NCBI GenBank assembly: GCA_013205275.1
Contig: JABMNG010000122.1
Span: 1-11,844 of the forward strand
Direction: 5' to 3'
Length of the DNA stretch: 11,844 bases
From: Methylophilales bacterium
Lineage (GTDB): Bacteria > Pseudomonadota > Gammaproteobacteria > Burkholderiales > Methylophilaceae
The translations under genes were made by a program, and so were the position numbers. Positions within the stretch are counted from its first letter, which is position 1, and every line of letters starts with the position of its first letter. A model generated the notes under the pieces. That model worked only from the letters and a program-made list of their open reading frames with translations. It made no database searches and was not told the origin of the DNA. Below, in pieces: positions 7,441-11,844 of the stretch.

Positions 7441-8817
7441 ATGGAAAACTTCCCAATTTTTATTAATATTAGATCAAAACCAGTCACCGTTATTGGCGGA
7501 GGCAGTATTGCGCTAAGAAAAGTAATCTTATTATTAAAAGCCAACCCAAAAATTACGGTTATCTCTGAAACTATTAGCAGTGAGCTTCATGATTTATTAA
7601 AAAAAAATCATGGAAAATTTATTCAAAAAAGCTTCTCAGATGACGACATTAAAAATCCTATTTTAATTGTCGCCGCAACTAATAATTTTAGTGTTAATAA
7701 AAAAATTTATCGCGTAGCAAATAAGAAAAATATTCCTATTAATGTAGTCGACCAGCCTGAACTTTGCTCTTTTACAATGGGCTCAATCGTAGAAAGAGAT
7801 GCTTTGGTTATAGCAATAACTAGCGGTGGAAAGGCACCCGTACTTGCCAGAATGTTAAGAGAGAAGATTGAGGCGCTTATCCCAGGATCATATGCGACGC
7901 TTGTTAACTATGCTGGAAATTTAAGAGAGTTTGTTAAACAAAATATTAAGGAGGGAAATAACAGAAGAATATTTTGGGAAAATTTTTTTGAAAGTGACTT
8001 TATTGAACGCTTTACTTCACATAAAAATATTCCAACAAAAAGTGATTTTATTAAATTTTTTAACAAACAAAATTCAGATAATTATGGAGAAGTTTTTTTG
8101 GTCGGTGCAGGGCCTGGGGAAAGAGACCTTTTAACATTAAGGGCGCTTCATTTGATGCAAAAGTGTGATGTTTGTATTTATGATAATTTGGTTTCAGATG
8201 ACATTCTAGAGCTTGTACGGCGTGATGCCGAAATGATTTATGCGGGAAAGAAAAGGGATCAACATACCCTTTCACAGGAAAAAATTAATGACTTGTTGGT
8301 GACTTTCGCAAAACAAGGAAAGAGAGTCCTTAGGCTTAAAGGAGGCGACCCTTTTATATTCGGACGAGGCGGCGAGGAGATTGAAAGTCTAATGATGCAC
8401 AAAATATCTTTTCAAGTAGTGCCTGGAATATCTGCAGCAAATGGCATATCTTCCTATGCTGGAATCCCTTTGACGCATCGCGATCACGCTCAAAGCTGTT
8501 TATTTTTAACGGGTCACTTCAAAGACGGAGCGATCGATTTTGAATGGCCTAAGCTTATTGTTGAAAAACAAACTCTCGTTATTTATATGGGGCTACTCAG
8601 TCTTGGTGAATTAACTAAAAATCTCATTGATCATGGGATGAGTAAGCTTATGCCAATTGCAGTCATTGAAAATGGAACCACTAAAAATCAAAAGGTAGTT
8701 ACAGGAGAGCTAAAAAATATTAAGGGAAAAGTTACAAGAGCTAGGATTAAGTCGCCAGCACTAATTATCGTCGGTACCGTTGTAAAGTTAAGAGAAAAGC
8801 TTAATTGGTTTAGTTAA
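7441..8817 (+). CDS. cysG: Siroheme synthase CysG (fused dehydrogenase/ferrochelatase and uroporphyrinogen-III methyltransferase)
   Basis: CysG carries out all steps from uroporphyrinogen III to siroheme: two SAM-dependent methylations, NAD-dependent oxidation of precorrin-2, and iron insertion. Siroheme serves assimilatory sulfite and nitrite reductases. The 458-residue length matches the E. coli fusion (457). The N-terminal half has the NAD-binding VIGGGSIALRK (17-27), NVVDQPELCSF (101-111) with the catalytic Asp104, and SGGKAPVLARMLREKIE (128-144) with Ser128. The C-terminal methyltransferase begins near residue 216 with VFLVGAGPGERDLLTLRA (218-235). It continues with DNLVSD (Asp248), AGKKRDQHTL (268-277), RLKGGDPFIFGRGGEE (298-313), VPGISAANG (327-335) and GIPLTHRD (341-348). 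It stands alone on the plus strand and ends two bases before the convergent kinase gene. No Shine-Dalgarno is visible. The function is secure; which reductase it supplies cannot be seen here. Confidence 0.97.
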   Translation: MENFPIFINIRSKPVTVIGGGSIALRKVILLLKANPKITVISETISSELHDLLKKNHGKFIQKSFSDDDIKNPILIVAATNNFSVNKKIYRVANKKNIPINVVDQPELCSFTMGSIVERDALVIAITSGGKAPVLARMLREKIEALIPGSYATLVNYAGNLREFVKQNIKEGNNRRIFWENFFESDFIERFTSHKNIPTKSDFIKFFNKQNSDNYGEVFLVGAGPGERDLLTLRALHLMQKCDVCIYDNLVSDDILELVRRDAEMIYAGKKRDQHTLSQEKINDLLVTFAKQGKRVLRLKGGDPFIFGRGGEEIESLMMHKISFQVVPGISAANGISSYAGIPLTHRDHAQSCLFLTGHFKDGAIDFEWPKLIVEKQTLVIYMGLLSLGELTKNLIDHGMSKLMPIAVIENGTTKNQKVVTGELKNIKGKVTRARIKSPALIIVGTVVKLREKLNWFS

Positions 8818-8819
8818 GT

Positions 8820-10148
8820 TTATCCTAAATTTAATGGGATGGTTAATTTAGCTTCAAGTCCACCTTGCTTAATGTTGATTAGCTCTAGCTTTCCCCAATG
8901 TGCTTTAGCAATACGATCAGCAATAGTTAATCCTAAACCAGATCCGCCTTCATTGCCCCGCGCCTCATCCACCCTTTCAAAAGGTTCGAAAAGTCTGTTT
9001 TTTTGATCTTCGGGTATACCTGGACCTTGGTCAATGATGCTAATTGAAAAACTCTCTTCATTAAGAACAGCAACAACTGTCACATCACCTTTTGTATAAA
9101 AAAAAGCATTGTTAATAAGGTTATCAAGACACCTGTTAAATGCTAAAACTCTTAGGTCCACAAACAATTTTTTGGGTACATCAATTTTAATATTTATTTT
9201 TTTAAGCTTAAATTTATGCCCCATTCGCCTATGTTTCAATTGGACTTCACGAAGTAATTTACCTAAATTAACACTGCTAATAGGCTCATCCTCAAACCCT
9301 CTGGCAAAATCTAGAAATTGATTGATAATTTCATTAATTTCTGAAATATCCTGCTTCATACTTTCTTTTAAATCGTCGGACTTATCTGGCAACATTTCTG
9401 CAACAAGCCTAAGTCTTGTTAATGGAGTCCTAATATCGTGTGAGACACTCGCAAGAAGGAATCTTCTATCCTTGTTAATTTTCGCTAAATTATCTGACAT
9501 TTCATTAAATGCTTCACTAACGGCATTAAATTCTGCGACACTATCACTTGGCAGGCGTTTTATGGCTTGCCCAAATCGAATTTTATCTACACTCTCTATC
9601 AACCTGTTAATTGGCCGGCTTATTCTCTGAGTAATAAGGTAGGCCCCACTAATAGCAAACCCTAAAATAATTACGCCCCATCCAATCCAGTGGAATGGAA
9701 ATGGCCTATCACTTATTGTCCTTGGAATTACTATCCAAAAAAGATCATAATCAATCTCAAAGCTTACCCATATGCCAGGAATATCATAATGATTGACGGT
9801 AATCATAGTACCTTCTGGCAGAGCATTAGATATTTTTTTGACTACTAGCTGGAGGAATGGATCTTCAGGGACGGGTTCTAGAGGCTCAAAATAATAAGCA
9901 GGGTAAATACTTACATCCCCCATGCCTGAAAGCTGATTTAACAAGTTAAACCTTTTTTGGGATGCAGCAGCCGCAAGAGACGCCTGCGTAAAGCTGACTA
10001 TTGTAATAATTTCCTGAGCCATTGCATTGGCCCTTGGTTCCCTTTCAAAGTAGTCGAATATTTTTAACGATACAAGCTGAGCCAGAATAAGAAGCACCGA
10101 AATTAACAGGGTAAATCTGTAAAGAAGGCTTGATGGGAGAAATTTCAA
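8820..10148 (-). CDS. EnvZ/RisS-type sensor histidine kinase
   Basis: This inner-membrane sensor kinase pairs with the adjacent OmpR-type regulator. The 442 residues show TM1 (about 10-30), a periplasmic domain (31-154), TM2 (about 155-173), a HAMP linker (about 172-224), a HisKA domain with SVSHDIRTPLTRLRL (234-248, phospho-acceptor His237), and a HATPase domain. The ATPase domain has the N box NRCLDNLINNAFFY (338-351), G1 DQGPGIP (373-379), F box LFEPFERVD (386-394) and G2 GGSGLGL (401-407). The HDIRTPLTRLRL signature is EnvZ-like, while the membrane-proximal FEREPRA and the periplasmic part recall betaproteobacterial RisS-type kinases as I remember them. The start is a TTG (10148-10146) overlapping the regulator's TGA, supported by a GGTGA nine bases upstream. 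The next Met is residue 43, and using it would delete TM1. The stimulus is unknown. Confidence 0.93.
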   Translation of the reverse strand: MKFLPSSLLYRFTLLISVLLILAQLVSLKIFDYFEREPRANAMAQEIITIVSFTQASLAAAASQKRFNLLNQLSGMGDVSIYPAYYFEPLEPVPEDPFLQLVVKKISNALPEGTMITVNHYDIPGIWVSFEIDYDLFWIVIPRTISDRPFPFHWIGWGVIILGFAISGAYLITQRISRPINRLIESVDKIRFGQAIKRLPSDSVAEFNAVSEAFNEMSDNLAKINKDRRFLLASVSHDIRTPLTRLRLVAEMLPDKSDDLKESMKQDISEINEIINQFLDFARGFEDEPISSVNLGKLLREVQLKHRRMGHKFKLKKINIKIDVPKKLFVDLRVLAFNRCLDNLINNAFFYTKGDVTVVAVLNEESFSISIIDQGPGIPEDQKNRLFEPFERVDEARGNEGGSGLGLTIADRIAKAHWGKLELINIKQGGLEAKLTIPLNLG

Positions 10149-10864
10149 TTAGCAGTGTCACCATCTGGGTTGAAGATATAACCAAAACCCCATTTTGTTT
10201 GAAGAAAGACAGGTTTATTTAAATCATCCTCAATAAGCCTTCTAAGGCGAGAAATTTGCACATCAATGCTCCGGTCAAATACATCTAGCTCTTTGCCTTT
10301 GGAAAGTTGCATGATTTGGTCTCGCGACAATGGTTGCATTGGCCGCTCAACGAATATCTTTAATAGATCATATTCCCCGGCAGTAATCGAAATTTCAACA
10401 TCTTTTTTATAAAGACTTCTTTGGTCAACATTAAAAATAAAGGCACCAAATTTAATCACCTTATTCTTGTTGGTATTTTCTATTGTATTTTGTCGGCGTA
10501 GGATAGCTGTAATTCTTGCGAGAAGCTCTCTGGGATTAAATGGTTTTGGCAGGTAGTCATCTGCTCCCATCTCCAATCCAACAATTCTATCAACTTCATC
10601 CCCTTTTGCAGTCAACATGATTATAGGGATATTAATGTTGTTTACTCGAAGTCTTTGGCAAATGTTAAGGCCAGTTTCATCAGGCATCATTAGGTCAAGC
10701 ACAATTAGACTAATATCATTGTTTTTAAGAACTAAATCCAATGCTTTACCACTTTCAGCAGTCAATATCTGCAAACCCTGGTTGGTGAGGTATTTCGCTG
10801 TCAAGTCCCTAATGCGCGGATCATCGTCTACCAAGGCAATTAATTGCTGTTTTTTTTCAGTCAT
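10145..10864 (-). CDS. ompR: OmpR-family response regulator
   Basis: This DNA-binding response regulator is the partner of the kinase encoded just downstream. The 239 residues equal the length of E. coli OmpR. The receiver domain (about 7-122) has the acidic pocket Asp14/Asp15, phospho-acceptor Asp57 in VLDLMMPDETGL, Thr85 in MLTAKG and Lys107 in PKPF. The C-terminal winged-helix domain (about 137-232) has EYDLLKIFVERP (164-175), FDRSIDVQISRLRRLIE (196-212) and the wing QTKWGFGYIFNPDG (222-235), very close to OmpR. The gene overlaps the kinase by four bases. A tandem repeat that looks like an OmpR-type operator lies upstream and could mediate autoregulation. I use the ompR symbol for family similarity; the target genes may differ from those of E. 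coli. Confidence 0.93.
   Translation of the reverse strand: MTEKKQQLIALVDDDPRIRDLTAKYLTNQGLQILTAESGKALDLVLKNNDISLIVLDLMMPDETGLNICQRLRVNNINIPIIMLTAKGDEVDRIVGLEMGADDYLPKPFNPRELLARITAILRRQNTIENTNKNKVIKFGAFIFNVDQRSLYKKDVEISITAGEYDLLKIFVERPMQPLSRDQIMQLSKGKELDVFDRSIDVQISRLRRLIEDDLNKPVFLQTKWGFGYIFNPDGDTAN
10158..10162 (-). promoter_or_regulatory. Shine-Dalgarno supporting the TTG start of the sensor kinase
   Basis: GGTGA on the minus strand lies nine bases before a TTG at 10148-10146, inside the final codons of the regulator gene. It supports use of the TTG, which overlaps the regulator stop as TTGA, over any downstream ATG, because only this start retains the first membrane segment. Confidence 0.6.
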
Positions 10865-10902
10865 ATATTAATTTAATTTTGTAAGTTATTATTAATTACA
10901 TC

Positions 10903-10908
10903 ATTTTA
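10903..10908 (-). promoter_or_regulatory. Candidate -10 box for the regulator-kinase operon
   Basis: TAAAAT on the minus strand lies 38 bases before the regulator ATG. No -35 consensus exists at 16-18 bases. A start near 10896 would place the GTTACAATT tandem repeat at about -46, overlapping the missing -35 region, as expected for an activator-dependent or autoregulated promoter. The match is five of six bases in AT-rich DNA, so chance is possible. Confidence 0.35.
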
Positions 10909-10932
10909 ACCCTAAATGTTCACGATTGTATT

Positions 10933-10952
10933 GTTACAATTCAGTTACAATT
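10933..10952. promoter_or_regulatory. Tandem GTTACAATT repeat, putative OmpR-type operator
   Basis: Two identical nonamers, GTTACAATT at 10933-10941 and again at 10944-10952, are separated by two bases, giving an 11-bp period of about one helical turn. OmpR-family regulators bind head-to-tail as dimers to tandem half-sites with a 10-11 bp period, and OmpR half-sites share a GnnAC core, which GTTAC satisfies. The repeat lies between the OmpR-type gene and a divergent EF-hand gene, so it could control both. The repeat is directly visible; regulator binding is inferred. The first copy is also part of a small palindrome, ATTGT-T-ACAAT (10930-10940). Confidence 0.6.
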
Positions 10953-10975
10953 TATGCGTAATTTGTAATATTAAA

Positions 10976-11002
10976 TTAACATTTACTTTGCATACTTATT
11001 AT
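10976..11002 (+). promoter_or_regulatory. Weak candidate promoter of the EF-hand gene
   Basis: TTAACA (10976-10981, five of six to the -35 consensus) and TATTAT (10997-11002, five of six to the -10) are separated by 15 bases, shorter than optimal. The start would fall near 11009, leaving a leader of about 22 bases and placing the tandem repeat near -66, an acceptable upstream activator position. The suboptimal spacing and AT-rich context keep confidence low. Confidence 0.3.
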
Positions 11003-11030
11003 CCATTTCAAATAATGATGACAAAATTTT

Positions 11031-11525
11031 ATGGTATTAAATTTTAATAAGTTATTGATAATTATAAGTATTTTTATCACAAATTTCGCATACGGTGAAG
11101 TGAGAAATAATGAAGCGACTGATAGTTCAAAAATTACAGCCGAACAAGCAACCGAATTACAAGAAATTCACGACGCTTTGACAAGGTTTTCACAAACAGA
11201 AGATAAAAATAATTACATTTACCAGCAAAAATTAAGAGAAATGCTAGACAGTGTTGAAGCACGCTTCCTTGCCTGTGATAGAGACAATGACAACACTCTT
11301 GACGTTTTTGAGACAACACAATGCCTTCCTCAAGTTGCTAGACAATTTAGAAAAGTTGATATAGACAAAGACAATCTTATTACCCTAGATGAAATTTCAA
11401 TCATGGCTAGAGAGTTTGCAGAAAGAACAAAGGTTTCGCACCCAAATGTTGCTAAAGACAACAAAAAATCAACCGACGTTATTTCATCAAAACGCATACG
11501 AGACAATCAAGATTCCCCGCTTTGA
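11031..11525 (+). CDS. Secreted EF-hand (two-loop) protein of unknown role
   Basis: I do not recognise a named gene. The 164-residue product has a signal peptide (hydrophobic core at residues 8-20, probable cleavage near Ala20-Gly22), so it should be periplasmic or secreted. Residues 35-80 look helical and charged. Two EF-hand loops follow: DRDNDNTLDVFE (83-94) and DIDKDNLITLDE (110-121). Both have Asp at positions 1, 3, 5 and 9 or equivalent (D, D, D; D91 in loop 1, T118 in loop 2) and Glu at position 12, and both have Asn instead of the usual Gly at position 6. Two cysteines (82 and 98) flank loop 1 and could form a disulfide. The tail (133-164) is polar and probably disordered. Calcium binding is likely from the loops. 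The gene diverges from the two-component regulator and shares its putative operator. No Shine-Dalgarno is evident. Confidence 0.85.
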   Translation: MVLNFNKLLIIISIFITNFAYGEVRNNEATDSSKITAEQATELQEIHDALTRFSQTEDKNNYIYQQKLREMLDSVEARFLACDRDNDNTLDVFETTQCLPQVARQFRKVDIDKDNLITLDEISIMAREFAERTKVSHPNVAKDNKKSTDVISSKRIRDNQDSPL

Positions 11526-11531
11526 TTGACC

Positions 11532-11559
11532 TGAGTTCTGGTATAAAATCCAGAACTCA
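11532..11559 (+). promoter_or_regulatory. Perfect stem-loop abutting the next start codon, with -10-like loop
   Basis: TGAGTTCTGG (11532-11541) pairs perfectly with CCAGAACTCA (11550-11559) around the loop TATAAAAT. Half of the ten pairs are G-C. The last base of the stem is the A of the downstream ATG. No T run follows on either strand, so a standard intrinsic terminator is not supported. The loop contains TAAAAT (11544-11549), which with TTGATT at 11522-11527 makes a promoter-like pair at 16-base spacing. Transcription would then begin near 11556, giving an almost leaderless message. The structure is seen directly; its role is inferred. Confidence 0.5.
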
Positions 11560-11844
11560 TGATAGAAATTATCTCTAGCAATACCTTTCATAATCTTTCA
11601 TTAGCCACTGATGGGCTTATTTCGAATAATCCATTTTTTGATTTGAAATTTTTTTTGGCACTCGAAGACTCGAAGTCGATCGGAAAAGGCACTGGTTGGA
11701 TTTCATTTCCAATTCTTGCTAAAGAAAATGATCTAATCGTAGGCTTCATGCCGATTTTTCTAAAAGAACATTCCTACGGGGAGTATGTGTTTGATTGGTC
11801 GTGGGCAGAGGCTTTTCATCAGCACGGATTAAAGTATTACCCTA
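11559..11844 (+). CDS. COG3146/DUF482-family acyltransferase-like protein, N-terminal part (cut by window edge)
   Basis: I translated this by hand: 95 codons are open from the ATG at 11559 to the right edge, and the family is about 370-400 residues, so most of the gene is outside. The signature blocks of the COG3146/DUF482 family (a GNAT/FemAB-like fold, sometimes named peptidogalycan biosynthesis protein) are NPFFDLKFFLALEDS (24-38), the TGW at 45-47 and the near-diagnostic HSYGEYVFDWSWAEAF (71-86) followed by GLKYYP (90-95). The substrate is unknown. The start is well supported: an in-frame TAA occurs at 11544-11546 and the NPF block falls at the usual distance from the N-terminus. There is no Shine-Dalgarno; a stem-loop abuts the start codon instead. 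It follows the EF-hand gene by 33 bases on the same strand. Confidence 0.88.
   Translation, partial: MIEIISSNTFHNLSLATDGLISNNPFFDLKFFLALEDSKSIGKGTGWISFPILAKENDLIVGFMPIFLKEHSYGEYVFDWSWAEAFHQHGLKYYP

Larger units (their letters stand above)
10865..11030. other. Divergent intergenic region ompR-type regulator / EF-hand gene
   Basis: This 166-bp AT-rich spacer lies between the divergent regulator and EF-hand protein genes and is the longest non-coding stretch in the window. It contains a GTTACAATT tandem repeat (10933-10952) and candidate promoters in both directions, listed separately. A loose inverted pair TGTAA/TTACA (about 10880-10899) lies in the presumed regulator leader; I give it little weight. 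No small gene or structured RNA was recognised. Confidence 0.6.

Noticed and set aside
9109..9630. Two adjacent plus-strand open frames (70 and 102 codons) opposite the sensor kinase
   Set aside because: They are antisense to the conserved HisKA/HATPase coding region, have compositions typical of shadow frames and lack a ribosome binding site.
10145..10864. Assigning the regulator pair to osmotic porin control as in E. coli
   Set aside because: Family similarity to OmpR is clear, but no porin gene or porin promoter is present in the window and the sensor domain appears different, so the target set is left open.
11031..11525. Identification of the EF-hand protein as lanmodulin
   Set aside because: Lanmodulin loops carry Pro at position 2 and are closely spaced in three or four copies. 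Here there are two loops with Arg and Ile at position 2 and 15 residues between them.
11532..11559. Intrinsic terminator of the EF-hand gene
   Set aside because: The stem is good, but no T run follows it on either strand and its 3' arm runs into the next start codon.
1..11844. Mobile element, phage, CRISPR or defence system
   Set aside because: No transposase, integrase, phage structural gene, spaced repeat array or direct-repeat insertion boundary was seen. All genes are conserved core or envelope types in a continuous compact layout.

Overview
The window is compact, visibly AT-rich chromosomal DNA from a bacterium with a streamlined genome. Thirteen protein genes cover almost all of it, and most gene junctions are overlapping or only a few bases wide. 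The gene order miaB-phoH-ybeY-corC-lnt-glyQ-glyS, a RisS/EnvZ-like sensor kinase with an OmpR-type regulator, a fused CysG and a COG3146 acyltransferase-like protein together suggest a betaproteobacterium. The low GC, short intergenic gaps and poor Shine-Dalgarno signals would fit a streamlined methylotroph of the Methylophilaceae (OM43/Methylopumilus type). That placement is inferred from general knowledge; no database search was run.

Region 1 (1-7339, minus strand) is one long co-directional block, transcribed from miaB (right) towards glyS (left): tRNA methylthiolation (miaB), PhoH-family ATPase (phoH/ybeZ), rRNA maturation endonuclease (ybeY), CBS-pair protein CorC (ybeX), an extra small exported protein with a BamE/SmpA-like sequence pattern, apolipoprotein N-acyltransferase (lnt), and the alpha and beta chains of glycyl-tRNA synthetase (glyQ, and glyS cut by the window edge). 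The genes concern translation quality control and envelope lipoprotein maturation. The extra exported protein is the unusual member. A perfect 9-bp inverted repeat covers the start of lnt.

Region 2 (7340-8817) is a short divergent promoter region followed by a full-length bifunctional siroheme synthase (cysG, plus strand). It runs convergently into region 3 with only two bases between the stop codons.

Region 3 (8820-11525) is an OmpR/EnvZ-type two-component pair (minus strand; the kinase starts at a TTG that overlaps the regulator stop). A 166-bp divergent intergenic region separates it from a secreted protein with two EF-hand loops (plus strand). That intergenic region holds an 11-bp-period tandem repeat, GTTACAATT twice, which looks like an OmpR-family operator and could serve both directions.

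Region 4 (11526-11844) has a perfect 10-bp stem with an 8-base loop directly abutting the start codon of a partial COG3146/DUF482-family gene that runs off the right edge. The loop resembles a -10 promoter element.

Most of the window is conserved housekeeping. The parts least explained by known families are the corC-lnt inserted exported protein, the EF-hand protein with its shared operator, and the two start-codon hairpins. No tRNA, rRNA, CRISPR array, insertion sequence or phage feature was seen.
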